From: Acrasis kona | Lineage: Eukaryota > Heterolobosea > Eutetramitea > Acrasida > Acrasidae | NCBI GenBank assembly: GCA_026419775.2 | Contig: JAOPGA020000708.1 | Coordinates: 24,664 to 88,663, forward strand | Direction of reading: 5' to 3' | Length of the DNA: 64,000 nucleotides | Shown: positions 34,314 through 45,089 of the stretch, piece by piece | How the letters are laid out: each line of letters begins with the position of its first letter | Numbering within the stretch: the first letter of the stretch is position 1 | Made by a program: the position numbers and the translations under genes | Notes under the pieces: model-generated | What the model was told of the DNA's origin: nothing | Databases searched by the model: none | The model's input: only the letters and a program-made list of their open reading frames with translations

Positions 34314-35544
34314 ATGGAGTCGTTCAGGGCTTCTATCATAAGGCGGATAGAATTCGAAACCATAAACATTGCAGGGTTTCAGGTACTGTTCCAATACACT
34401 GGAAAATAATAACCGTTATAGAGGGCCTGCGGAATAACGTCGGACGGAAAAGGCGGTGTGAAGATTAACAATTGGTTTCTTTATTACATGTACGCTAATT
34501 ACATATTTATCGCGCTAATGTAGAGCAGCTTCTGTTTCGGAGCAACCCTAGGAAATGAAATAACTTTTGCAACATTCCTACCGTTTCTGTTCTGGACTTT
34601 CGACGACCAACTCGCAAGAAATGAAATTCTTCTTTGGGCTACCGTTGCCTATGTAGGTCAATGCATGAAGGATGTACTAATGTTGCCAAGGCCAAAATCA
34701 CCGCCAGTACATCATCTCGAGGACTCTTACATTAGCGAGTACGGTATGTACAATGACACGTAACATTACTCACACACAACCAGGACTACCAAGTACACAC
34801 GCCATGAGCGCCATCACCCTGTCGTGCTATTTATTCTACTTTTTACACACTCGATACGAACTTAACCTTTGGTTGTGTGTGTTTGGATCTTTATTATGGA
34901 TCTTGATTACTTGTGCATCGAGGCCATACCTTGGTGTACATTCGTTCCTCGACGTTTACGTCGGTCTCGTGGTCGGAGTCGCACTGTCATGCATGGTATA
35001 TCCTGTGCTCTCCATGGTGGACGGTTTTCTTGTAAATTATGGTCCGGCGTTCAAGGTGCTGTGCATTCTAACTTTGTGCATAATTTTGGTTTTGATTTAT
35101 CCAAACTCAAAAATATGGACCTCATGCTACGGCGATACATGTCGGATTATTGGAGCATGTACTGGAGCGTGGGCAGGAGTGGCCATTGCCGACCCATCTA
35201 CTCTTCATTTGGACGATCGGGTTAGAAAGGGATTTTTATTTCCAAACACACCATCTGCCATTTTGGTGATAATGGTGCGAGCCGTGGTGGGTTATGCCTT
35301 TATGCAAATTGTGAAATCCATCATCAAGTACATTGGATACAAGGTTGTACCTAGTGTGGTTCAACGCTTTGGGTTAGCACCAGCACACATCAAGGGTGTC
35401 AAGAACGATAATCGGTACATTATCGAGATTCCTGTGATATTAATGTCCTACATTAGTTTGTCGTTTGTTGCGACACACTCTTGTCCTATGTTGTTTAATG
35501 AGATAGGTATTGGGTGGGATAGGGTTATATCGTATTGTAATTAA
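34314..35544 (+). CDS. sphingosine-1-phosphate phosphatase-like PAP2 enzyme
   Basis: Four exons: 34314..34382, 34422..34489, 34526..34743, 34784..35544; introns 36-40 nt; 371 residues. The three PAP2 motifs are complete: K-x6-R-P in KDVLMLPRPKSPP (assembled in exon 3), GLPSTHAMSA spanning the last intron, and SRPYLGVHSFLDV. The wording of motif 1 and 2 fits the SPP/SGPP group (long-chain base-1-phosphate phosphatase of the ER) better than lipid phosphate phosphatases or glucose-6-phosphatase. About eight to nine membrane helices. The acceptor at 34525 (gtagag) was chosen over 34523 because it alone keeps the frame through YYISFCFGATLGNE. Confidence 0.82.
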
Positions 35545-35665
35545 AAAACTTTTTGACTGTCACTGATGTTTTTTTAAAATTAGTTTTTATTGTGTTCCAG
35601 CAGTCTGACTTGCACACTCTGGAATTGAAAGATTGTCCCTTCATATCCTTTTAATATTTACATTG

Positions 35666-37116
35666 CTACTCTGCAAAAACAGAGTTGTCAAGAATTGACA
35701 CACGGCGTGTCTTTCCTTTCGAACTCTTATTGTAGGTGTAACCATAAAATACATGGTTCTCGTCACTCCTCATGTTTCCGATCTTTTTATTGTCCCGAAT
35801 CGTTTTGTACATGTCATGGGAGTCAAAGTTATCAAAGTATGTTGTGTCATCCACGCTATTTAATTGAGGCTTGAAGGGTGGGTTGATGTTTTTGATTGAA
35901 TTCCAATGGACGCCAGAGAAGAATTCGTGTTCAAGTATTTCGTAGATGCCATTCCTGCCAATACGATCTTCCTGGTCACACAAAAACCTACAAATCAGGT
36001 CCACAGCTGCATCTGACAAAGGTATTTCTTCGGGGAACTCTAAGAACTCCTTGTGACGGACGATCTGATGACACGTCTCCATTGGATTGTCAGAGTAAAA
36101 AGGTGGATATCCACACAACATCTCAAACATGATTATACCAACACTCCACCAGTCACATTCTATTCCATAACCCTTTTTAAGAAGTACCTCAGGAGCAATA
36201 TATCCGTTAGACCCAACCGTGCTGTATAGCTGCAGAATGTTAAATTTTGGTAGAATTGAAAACTTACCAGATCTCTACCATTCCTCTTCCACGTTTCAAT
36301 CTTCTCTCTTGTGGTAAGAGCGTCGTGATCCATGTGGTACTCTTGTGCTGCCTTCTCAATCTCTTCCGTCTCCATGAGGTCATCCTCTTGTTTCGAATAA
36401 GGTTTACTGAGTCCAAAATCGCTCAATTTGATGTGACCATTACGATCAAGGAGTATGTTGTCAGGCTTTAAATCTCTGTGGACAAATTCTAATTGATGAA
36501 TGGAGTGAACGGCGAGCACCAATTCAGCAATGTAGAATTTAGTTTCCATCTCTGTAAAAGTATCTCTCTGTTGCAACCAAGTCATCATGTCCCCACCAGG
36601 TAAATACTCCATAACCAAGTACAGGTACTCATCATCTTGAAAAGAACAGTCCAATTGGACAATCCAATGTTGACCCTCGCTGCTTGCCATCAAATCTCTT
36701 TCACTACGAGCGTGTTGTACTTGGTTGCGTTTGACCATCTCAGACTTTTTAAGCATCTTCATGGCCATAACATTACCGGTCGAAATTTCTTTGACTAAAC
36801 GAACCTCGCCAAATGCCCCACGCCCAATCACAGCAATCTTCTCAAATTCATTCACGCTTCTCTTCTCTTGTATCATTTGAGAGTATGAAGAGGTAGGACT
36901 TTTTGTTCGTGAACGTTCTGTGGCTTTTCTTACCAAGCTGCCATTGGCATACTTGCTTGTTAGAAAAGACCTAGTGACACTAGCCTTGTCCAACGTGATT
37001 TGAGAAGGCGAAAGTGGGGATGACACGTTGACGGAGGGTAGGCTGTTTGAGTAACCCTGAAGTCTAGAGTTGGCGGGTATAGGCATAGGATTAGACAAGT
37101 TTGAGATAGTTGTCAT
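35666..37116 (-). CDS. AGC-family serine/threonine kinase, NDR/LATS type
   Basis: Exons 36268..37116 and 35666..36229, 38-nt intron, 470 residues. Kinase domain from about residue 93: [10 protein letters not shown], catalytic Lys in [23 protein letters not shown]. An NDR-typical acidic insert separates DFG from the activation segment, which reads [13 protein letters not shown] (usually GTPDYIAPE). The AGC tail has the hydrophobic motif FYGYTYN. NDR kinases act with Mob proteins in Hippo-like control of morphology, polarity and cytokinesis. The N-terminus is Ser/Pro-rich; the basic Mob-binding stretch is not obvious. The unusual SNG in place of TPD/TPE beside the APE motif is notable. Confidence 0.85.
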
Positions 37117-37617
37117 AATTCTTTAACGAACTTCTTCACTCACAAGTCCAGCCCAACGTTGTATTTAATCGTTGCTTTCTTCTTGTCCAAATCAATAATT
37201 TTGTTCGAACGACTCTATGAAGTTGATTTGGCTATTACCATTTACAAACATCCGCTTCGCCCGTCCACCGCTCTATCGCAGAATCACCAATTTAATAGGG
37301 CAGAAGCTACTTTTAACGATATTTGATAAAATTCGGTACTTTGATAATCACAAGTGCAGTTCTTAAACAATATAATAACAAAACTGAAAACTTTTTGAAC
37401 GAATGTGAACTTACTAATCGATTCAATTATAATCTTTCCTACCAAGCAAGTTGCTTAAGGTACTCCTCAATATTTGTGTTGAAGTCACTTCACAAAAGTA
37501 TTAGAAATTCAAGAACTAATTTACTTTATGAAGTTGACCGACAAACATTTAGTCTAATCTATCAATCAACGACGAAGAAAGAAAGTAACATCGCGGAAGT
37601 CTGTGTGGTGAAAAATT
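37117..37617. other. 501-bp divergent promoter region
   Basis: AT-rich sequence between the NDR kinase start (minus) and the poly-Q gene start (plus). A 114-codon open frame starting at 37323 uses a TTG, has no family features and runs through the ATG of the next gene in another frame; I take it as chance. Confidence 0.5.
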
Positions 37618-39197
37618 ATGAGCAAGGTCGCATCGAATGCTGGAAGCAATATGCAGCGAACGTCTGACGAAAACAATGAACAGGGTAGAAGAAAACCCTC
37701 GTCAAGGAGCGCGCAGCAGAGGGGTACTTAAACTTTGATATTTATCTAATGCAATGATATAGAACGAACTGCGAGCAAGAAATTGGAGGCTGAACAACAA
37801 ACAAAGGCCAAGCCTCAACTAAAAAGGAAGAACAAGCGCTCAAAGAAGGACAATGATACAGCAGACGAAAAAGGTAAACACAACTTTTGCTAATGAATGA
37901 CAATTATTAGGTGAGGAAGAAAAAGACGAAATGGTGGTCGAGGAGAACGAGGAACCAAACGAAGACGATGCGACAAATAGTGAGGGGTCTACGACAGATA
38001 GTGACACAGATAGTGGCAGTGATGATGATGCCACAAATAACCTTCACACAGATTTTGATGAGGACGACGAAGATGAGGATGAGGTTAGTCCTACGCGTGT
38101 GTTGGCATTGTTAACTTTTTAGGTCATGGACGACGATTTTTGTGCAAAGCGGAGGAGGAGCCTCATGGGATACAATGCCAGCTTTAACTATACCAGACTT
38201 TCAATTGAGAAATTGTCTGACCACCCCATAGTACTAAGGGGTTGTAACTATGAAACTGTAGGAATTATCATTCGGTGTTGGTTGCTCATTCTTTTAGATG
38301 TGGGACAAGAAGGAACTAGTGCAGCTTCAAGAAGATTTGAAGCTCTTGTATAAGAAGGCACGGCAACGAATCAAAACATTGAAACGCGATGTTAGAAAGC
38401 TAGATGATGAGCTTCAGCGCAAGCGTCATTTGTACTCGAAACGCACGCCAAGTGCAACAGAGCCCCAACCTGAGGACGTTGACGGCAAAAAGGATTTATT
38501 AAAACAACGGATATGTGGAGTGATGAACTCTAGAGGAAATCCTTGCCAAAGAACTGGTTTTTGTCCGTTCCATGCCCAAAGCAAGTAAGTCGACCAATGT
38601 GTCATTCGTCTAAACCACAGCAGTAAATCCTATGCCTTTTATAAAAAGAGAGACGAACACACGCCGCCGTCTTCGGAACAAAGTCCAGATCCAGACAAGG
38701 AGACAACAATGTTGGCAAGTAACATTAAGGAGAAGCAGGATAAAATGCAAGTTTCTATACTTTTGGTTGCAGCAGCTGCACTTGAACGTGATGGCATCGA
38801 TGATAATGAAGCGTCGCGACGGGAGGTTCAGACACCAAATCAGCCTCAATTCATACAGCAACAACAACAACAACAACAACAGCCGAAACAACAACAACAC
38901 CAACTTTTCCAAACAATTGTTAACAATTTACCATTACAACAGCAACAGATGCAACACTCACAACCTGTACAGCATAGACCTACACTGCCTAGTCACACTG
39001 AGTCCTATGAGGTGAGTTCAGGAGACATACCATATCCCAATATACCACAATACCACCATAACCTCAGAGAAGAGGGAAGGGCGATTCCTTCGCTTTATGA
39101 GTTATCGCAAAAGCCTCCACCACCATTTGATTTTGAGCCTGAGAGTCGGGACCAGAATCCCCACTCGATGCGTAGAAACAACAATCCAATGTCATAA
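37618..39197 (+). CDS. acidic, poly-Q nuclear-type protein with a C2HC-like zinc motif
   Basis: Six exons: 37618..37723, 37763..37873, 37911..38083, 38123..38257, 38298..38584, 38621..39197; introns 36-40 nt; 462 residues, all phases consistent. A basic N-terminus with NLS-like Lys runs, a long Asp/Glu/Ser stretch, a coiled-coil segment (VQLQEDLKLLYKKARQRIK), then CGVMNSRGNPCQRTGFCPFH, a C-x9-C-x5-C-x2-H pattern like a small zinc knuckle. A Gln run (cag/caa repeats near 38857-38890) and a Pro/His/Gln-rich tail follow. I do not recognise a named family; the zinc pattern loosely resembles C3H-C3H zinc fingers of chromatin proteins (INO80D/KANSL2 group). Likely nuclear, chromatin or transcription related, by composition only. 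Confidence 0.65.
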
Positions 39198-39211
39198 ATG
39201 TAAAATAAATT

Positions 39212-39999
39212 TTATTGATGTTCAATCTTTTGCCTCTTGTTTGCTTGTTCTTCTTGTTCGTAGTTTATGTAATTTTGTTTGTGATTGAATTTAATGCTTG
39301 TATCATTGCGGTAGCGGTCTTGTATGAGTTTGTATTGATGTGCGTAAAAGTAAAGTAGGTCGTCGAATTGATGGGATTCATTGTTAAATTCTTTGAAAAA
39401 GTAAAAAATGGCCTCTATTGTGGCGAGGAAGGAGTCTCCGAATGATTGGTACCTCCAAAATAATGTTTTTTGATCTGCAATTTTAACACAGGGTAATTTT
39501 GCGACTTTTTCATCTCTAAAGATACATTTGCTCTGCTGCCACGTGCTGTCAATAAACACCACATATTCAATCTTGTTGTTCTCGCTGCGCTCTTTGTTCT
39601 TCTCGACTAGTTCTGGGACGGTAATGGCGTGTTTACCTGGATAAAGCAGAACAGCATTATTTTCATTAATATAGTCTGGAACTTCAGGGTATTGGTAAAT
39701 CTCAACCCATTCAGGGGCGATGATTTTCGCGTGAATGGCTGTACTTTTTCCCTTCTTCTCTTTAGGGTGTTGAAGTCTTAAAATGTTAGTTGAAGTGATA
39801 AACAAACCCACATTACTGTCTTCATTGGTAGTTGAATTTGTGGTGTACTGTTTCCCATCGGTTTCATGCATGTGTAACAATAATAACGTCTCGCCTTGTT
39901 GCAATGTGCACAAGTTGCACGCTCTAAAGAATCAAGTTCGTCAAGGTTTTTCGAAAAGTTAAGGTTGTTTATCAAATCATGACCTTCATTACTAGTCAT
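39212..39999 (-). CDS. DTWD1: tRNA-uridine aminocarboxypropyltransferase, DTWD1-like
   Basis: Exons 39812..39999 and 39212..39776, 35-nt intron, 250 residues. An N-terminal zinc pair CAHCNKARRYYCYTC is followed, through the splice, by IQLPMKTVILQHPKEKKGKSTAIHAK, the DTW core VVFIDSTWQQ and the closing FWRYQSFGDSFLATIEAI. DTW proteins transfer the aminocarboxypropyl group of S-adenosylmethionine to uridine (acp3U) in the tRNA D-loop (DTWD1) or variable loop (DTWD2); zinc pair and motif wording favour DTWD1. The donor is GTGGGT, unusual but the only one that restores the frame. It ends 15 bp from the poly-Q gene (convergent). Confidence 0.85.
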
Positions 40000-40041
40000 T
40001 TTGTAAAACAATGAGTCGCAGTTACAATAAATATATTTTTA

Positions 40042-43000
40042 TTAACCTGGGAAAGGCTTAGGGTCGAGCTTATAATGAAACAATTGTGCCGATAGGCGCG
40101 AATGATTAGGTCTCACATCGCTCATCACCCGTCCAACAGCACCAACATTATTAAACAATACAGATGCATTCCTCCTGGGTGTGCACCTCACCTCGTCCAC
40201 CACCACATCAGAATCCGATCCAGATCCATCATCCTCGTAATCATCAACCACATACAACGGGTCGATCGCCACCGGCACAACACGCGGAGGCGGTGTACCA
40301 TGAACAGCAGATGCATCCTGATCTACAAAATCAGGAAGATCCTCATAGTCATCGACGATACACAAATTTTTATTATTATTTACATCAAGCTCATCCACCA
40401 CCATTTCATAATCATCGACAACGCACACCAATCGCTCTTGATAACGATTCAATCCATTGCGCTCGCAGTTCAAATCGCTGGGCATTCCATACACCCAGCC
40501 TCTGTCGCGCATGAAGCTTATCAACGATCGATAAGGATCGTGCGATTGAAACGTGGATAAGGACCCAACCAGAATCATCTTTTGTTTGGCTCTGGTCAGC
40601 GCCACGTTGATTCTGGATCGGTCCTTGAACAACTCGTTAATCTCTTGTGATGGATTGCTTCTGACCAAGCTCATGATGGTGACGTGATGATCCAGTCCCT
40701 GGAATTTATCGATGGTGTTGACTCTAACGTCATCGCCCATCGTGTTTTGTATCAAGCACACTTGAGAGCGAAGCGCGCTCATGATTCCAATGTGTTGCTT
40801 GTCGACACCTCTTCTCATCAATTCCTTCGCGATCAAATCCACCACGCGCGCCTCGCATGGATTCACCACCTTCATTCCTTGTTTACGCTCTCTGCTCGCA
40901 TCGCCTAATGGATCCGTATCCAAGAACAATACGCATCGATCGGCATCAATCACGTCGTTCAACCACTTGATGACGCCGATCGGAGCGGATGCATCCAGTA
41001 GCAGCTTGGCGTCGCGAACGCCTATGCTAGCACACTTTAATTGATGATTGTAGATCAAGTGATTGGATAGAGACATGATGGATGCGTTCATTCTGTATTG
41101 ATTGCCCAGGCACACCATGGCCTTCTCGCCATGTGCCTGCATCAACACTTGGAACAAACTAACGTCCATGCCCAAATGTCTAGCCTTGTTGCTCCTCACC
41201 AGCGGAGGTAATTGATGAGGATCGCCCACCAACACAAACACATCGCCATATACCAGAGCACCCACGCACTCTGGTTGTGATATTTGACTAGCCTCATCAA
41301 CAATCACGCAGTCGAATCGATCCACTTGTAACAACGGATCGCTCGTTAAGCAAGTGGATCCCCACACCCTTCCATTCTTTATCAAATCTTCTAGCTTATC
41401 TTGACAATCGATGGCGCCTGTTTCGTTCTGAATGTTGCTCATGACGCGATAGGGATGTAGACGAGCATCAACGTCGCTAACCTTTCCCACTCTCACGATT
41501 TGAGTGATGCCGAGATCCAACACTTTTAAGAGAGCGTTGTCCACTGCAGTATGGGTGTGCGCACAAATCAAGATGCGCGATCGTTTGTTGAGCAACAGGG
41601 CACGAACGATGGCAGCGATGGTGGTTGTCTTGCCCGTGCCTGGCATGCCCATCACTAGCGCATAATCTCTGGCGGCCAGCACATGAGCAATGGCCTTCTT
41701 TTGATCTCGATTCGATCGTGAATCATGATCGCCATCACGAATCACGTGTCCATATTCATCATGATCGAACAATGGTTCCTGCAGCTGCACCACCAATTCT
41801 CTCACTCTCCTCATCACATCGTCGCACAGTGGATCAAACAACGACAGCACCACTCCGCGCTGTTGTCGATACGATATTTCGTATTCGTCCAAATCAATTC
41901 TCAACAGCTCGTCCATGGTGATCTCTCTCTTCAGCTTCAGGTAAATGTTGTCATGATCCACTCTGGTGACCGTTCCGCTGCTAATGGCCACGTGTCCCTT
42001 TTCGCTGCTAATGGTCACGAACGCACCCGCATCGATACCCACTGCGCTCAGATTCATCCGTGGCGATTCTCTGTGCTTGTACATGCGATACCAATAGTAA
42101 CCATTGCTCTGATCTTGATATTCATACGACATGCACGATAGACACCTTCCAGCGGCTTGTCTTTCTGGACCAGTCATGGACCATAGTTCCTTTCGATAGT
42201 GATTGCTCTCCAAACTCTCCAAATCCAAACACTCTATCCACTTGCTCAAGTAATCGACATGTGCAGCGCTTGAATTGACCACCTCGCATAGCGATTCCAG
42301 TTGTTGTGGACTCAGGCCGCTGTGGTTCGATGGTTGTTGCTGTTGTCGATAGGCCACTTGATAGAGCGCACACGTTTGTTTCGAATAACAACGCGCACAA
42401 TCAGAGCTACAATCAATCATGGGAGGTAGTTGAGCTCTTTTTGGCAGTAGCGTATATTGGCCGTCTCGATCCATCACGCAAGATGATTCGTTCAAGCACG
42501 ATGCCAACAAATTTCTGCTCTGCATGATGGTGACCATCTCGCCGCGATTCTCGACCACTCCCTTTGTTTGTTGATCCGTAAAGTAGAACAATACTCCAGC
42601 GTTGATGCTCGGATCGTTGTACTTGTCCTTCATCATCAACAGGTACATCAACACTTGTGCTCTGTGTTGAATGTTACCTCTCGGGTTGTACCTTACCGAG
42701 CATTTACCTGATTTGAGCTCCACGGGCATGACGCGAGTGATTTGTGATTGGTTAACGTGTGCTTCCACCGAAATGTCAATGTATCCCTTGAGACCGTACA
42801 TGGGACTCCACACGCTCTCTTCGATGGCGATCATCTTGTTGATCAATAGTTTTGTTTCTTGATTGCCGTCCAAGTACTCTACGTTGTTGCCGCCTGACGC
42901 ATCGTTGCTGCTACACGCCAAGTACATGTTGCTCCATTTTTGAAAGGTGGAGAAGAAGTTGTTTTGCATGTGCAGTAGTGCCTCTTGTTGCGTGATTTTT

Positions 43001-44067
43001 AAAATGTGTAAAATGACCGATCGCTTGTTGATTGTTTCTTGTGCTGCAACGTTCATTTGTGCGGTGGAGAAATCTTTACCATCCAGGCACGATTGAAATA
43101 CATCATGTAGCATGGACCCATACACTTGATGTGGATTCACGCTGGCCTTCACGTCGCGTCTGTCCACCTTGTTGTTCAGGAACGTTCTTCTTAGGCATGG
43201 CATGCATGATGATGTGTCGGTTGCGCTGATGAGATGATCTGGATTGGTGATGATGTAGCCCTGTGATTCGTCCACCACCAGTGCTTCATCAATCACTTTG
43301 GGATCAACAATGTGAATCATGTCGTTCTGTTCCACGTAGGTGCGTTCTGCCCACGTGCCTCGTAAGATGACTGTTTGCGTTTGGTTGGGTGATGATGATG
43401 ACGACGACGTGACCTGAATGTGACGCTCTTGAATGGATTGTTTTGGTTTGATTCTAACCTGGGAGCAAGTGATCATGTCTTGAAGGGGTATGCATTCTGG
43501 ACGCACACTGAGTACTCTTAAACGATGATAGCGCCGGTGTAGTATGTTGAACGGGAATTCATCCAATACACCTTTTCTCTTCTTTTCGTTGGAACCATTT
43601 GGTGTTTGGACTCTTTTGATGTTTGGTGTTTTTTGTGACGGAACGAATAGTTTTCCGGTTCTTTGTGGAGTTTGTACGCTTCTTGTAGGAGTGTTGGTGT
43701 TGATTGGGTTGATTGGTGTTTTGATGGGGGTCGATCTATTGACACTCGTTTGTCTTGTAGGTGTTGGTTTGTTATTATAGAGTGGCTTGGTGCTGTTTGT
43801 ATCGGATGCAATCTTTTTAAATGGAGTCCTCGGTGTTGTATTTTTATGAATTTGAACCCTTCCAACTTCTGGCGTGTTGTGTTTGGCGTGCATGATTTGA
43901 AGTTGAAAGTCATGCGAAGTTTGAGAAAATTGTATCTCCTCATCATCATCTTCGATGGGGGCGATTGGTGGAGATGACATTGTTGGGAGTGGAAACGTTT
44001 TCATTCCCTTGTTCTTATCCCTAGTCACAAAGGGATTTTCAGTTTTTTTTTCTGGCTGTGAGGTCAT
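40042..44067 (-). CDS. DNA2: Dna2 replication nuclease-helicase
   Basis: 1,341 residues, intronless. Disordered Thr/Pro-rich N-terminus (1-170) with several N-T-P repeats; OB-like region; RecB-type nuclease with Fe-S cysteines (CMPCLRR about 290, CARCYSKQTC about 555) around the PD-(D/E)xK motif YIDISVEAH ... MPVELKSGK (about 440-460); SF1 helicase with Walker A GMPGTGKTTT (about 807), DCVIVDEASQ, GDPHQLPP, NQYRMN, VNTIDKFQG and VALTRAKQ. Dna2 trims Okazaki-fragment flaps and resects double-strand breaks. After the helicase there is an extra acidic tail (about 1,190-1,310) containing three V-D-D-Y-E copies, not a normal Dna2 feature. Confidence 0.94.
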   Translation of the reverse strand: MTSQPEKKTENPFVTRDKNKGMKTFPLPTMSSPPIAPIEDDDEEIQFSQTSHDFQLQIMHAKHNTPEVGRVQIHKNTTPRTPFKKIASDTNSTKPLYNNKPTPTRQTSVNRSTPIKTPINPINTNTPTRSVQTPQRTGKLFVPSQKTPNIKRVQTPNGSNEKKRKGVLDEFPFNILHRRYHRLRVLSVRPECIPLQDMITCSQVRIKPKQSIQERHIQVTSSSSSSPNQTQTVILRGTWAERTYVEQNDMIHIVDPKVIDEALVVDESQGYIITNPDHLISATDTSSCMPCLRRTFLNNKVDRRDVKASVNPHQVYGSMLHDVFQSCLDGKDFSTAQMNVAAQETINKRSVILHILKITQQEALLHMQNNFFSTFQKWSNMYLACSSNDASGGNNVEYLDGNQETKLLINKMIAIEESVWSPMYGLKGYIDISVEAHVNQSQITRVMPVELKSGKCSVRYNPRGNIQHRAQVLMYLLMMKDKYNDPSINAGVLFYFTDQQTKGVVENRGEMVTIMQSRNLLASCLNESSCVMDRDGQYTLLPKRAQLPPMIDCSSDCARCYSKQTCALYQVAYRQQQQPSNHSGLSPQQLESLCEVVNSSAAHVDYLSKWIECLDLESLESNHYRKELWSMTGPERQAAGRCLSCMSYEYQDQSNGYYWYRMYKHRESPRMNLSAVGIDAGAFVTISSEKGHVAISSGTVTRVDHDNIYLKLKREITMDELLRIDLDEYEISYRQQRGVVLSLFDPLCDDVMRRVRELVVQLQEPLFDHDEYGHVIRDGDHDSRSNRDQKKAIAHVLAARDYALVMGMPGTGKTTTIAAIVRALLLNKRSRILICAHTHTAVDNALLKVLDLGITQIVRVGKVSDVDARLHPYRVMSNIQNETGAIDCQDKLEDLIKNGRVWGSTCLTSDPLLQVDRFDCVIVDEASQISQPECVGALVYGDVFVLVGDPHQLPPLVRSNKARHLGMDVSLFQVLMQAHGEKAMVCLGNQYRMNASIMSLSNHLIYNHQLKCASIGVRDAKLLLDASAPIGVIKWLNDVIDADRCVLFLDTDPLGDASRERKQGMKVVNPCEARVVDLIAKELMRRGVDKQHIGIMSALRSQVCLIQNTMGDDVRVNTIDKFQGLDHHVTIMSLVRSNPSQEINELFKDRSRINVALTRAKQKMILVGSLSTFQSHDPYRSLISFMRDRGWVYGMPSDLNCERNGLNRYQERLVCVVDDYEMVVDELDVNNNKNLCIVDDYEDLPDFVDQDASAVHGTPPPRVVPVAIDPLYVVDDYEDDGSGSDSDVVVDEVRCTPRRNASVLFNNVGAVGRVMSDVRPNHSRLSAQLFHYKLDPKPFPG

Positions 44068-44230
44068 GGCTCAGTCCCTGTCTGCTCTCACTCGATGTCG
44101 GTCAACTCGAATAATGTCGTTTTTAAATTTGATGGTTGCAATAAAAGCCATTTTGAACCTGGACAAAAATCTTGAATAAAAGTTATTTCGAAAACATTAA
44201 TTTTGTTTATAAATACAATCTGGTCTGTTG

Positions 44231-45046
44231 CTACTTCATCGTCATTGTGTGAAAGATCCCTCCCATCAAGAAGAACAATCCAGCAACAATATATAAGACA
44301 CTTGCTTTGACTTTTAGGAATACAATAATTGATGCTTCAGCGTCGTCAAGTGTGTTCATCCAAGATAAACTCCCAATAAGCAAAAATATACTTGCCAACA
44401 AGCTACAAATTGATGAGGCACCTTTCAATTTTAGTATACTTGTGTCAAAAGTGGTTGTGGCTCCTGGATTGTTCAAATATGCCAGTTGAAAGTGGTACAT
44501 TCTAGCACCAATTAAAATGGCATCCAAATTCTTTGTTAAAAAGTGGACCAGGACGAGAAGTGAACCAACAATCCACAATAAGGTACATGTTTGGAAATAC
44601 TTATACAACCCTGGAATTACCATTAATGAAGACCCTATTGTCATGATTATGCCTCCTAGAAGTAAAGAAAATGTCCCAATGCCGTTTGATACGTCAATGA
44701 TGTCTTTGGAGTGTCGGAGGGTGGATGCTGTTGATTTTAGAATAAGCAACGATGATACAACAAAGAAAAGAGAGGAGGCTGTCCAGCAGATGCCTATTAT
44801 CTCATAAAGTTGTTCGAAATTAGACAAACTGAGTGCGGATCCTATAAGTAAAGAAATACTCGATGCCAACATTAGGAGTCCCACTTGTACATTGAATGTT
44901 GTTCGCGTTTGAATCTGTTCCTGTTGATGTAAAAATTGTTCGAGGTCGCCGCTTGAATGTAGATAAACATCCGGGGTTTGAGGATATTGATTATATTCCA
45001 AAAGCTCCTCATGCCCCTCATGCTCCTCATTTTCTGGCTCCTCCAT
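44231..45046 (-). CDS. six-to-seven-pass membrane protein of unknown function
   Basis: 271 residues, single ORF. A Glu/His-rich cytosolic N-terminus (1-50) is followed by hydrophobic helices near 52-72, 80-103, 120-145, 152-170, 210-230 and 240-265, with Ser-rich, small-residue faces (GTFSLLLGGIIMTIGSSLMV). No signal peptide and no known motif. The two halves look alike in spacing, suggesting an internal duplication of a three-helix unit resembling YrhK-type modules, but I cannot confirm it. It is divergent from the hydrolase at 45090, 43 bp away. Confidence 0.7.
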   Translation of the reverse strand: MEEPENEEHEGHEELLEYNQYPQTPDVYLHSSGDLEQFLHQQEQIQTRTTFNVQVGLLMLASSISLLIGSALSLSNFEQLYEIIGICWTASSLFFVVSSLLILKSTASTLRHSKDIIDVSNGIGTFSLLLGGIIMTIGSSLMVIPGLYKYFQTCTLLWIVGSLLVLVHFLTKNLDAILIGARMYHFQLAYLNNPGATTTFDTSILKLKGASSICSLLASIFLLIGSLSWMNTLDDAEASIIVFLKVKASVLYIVAGLFFLMGGIFHTMTMK

Positions 45047-45089
45047 GTAAACGTTATAATTGACCGCGGAGTTACACCTTTGTAAAGAA

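Noticed and set aside
37323-37667. 114-codon plus-strand ORF
   Set aside because: Begins at TTG, overlaps the ATG of a well-supported spliced gene in another frame, and lacks family or compositional signs of coding.
38231-38297. 67-nt intron in the poly-Q gene
   Set aside because: A 40-nt intron with the same acceptor (38258-38297) fits the local size range and keeps the frame.
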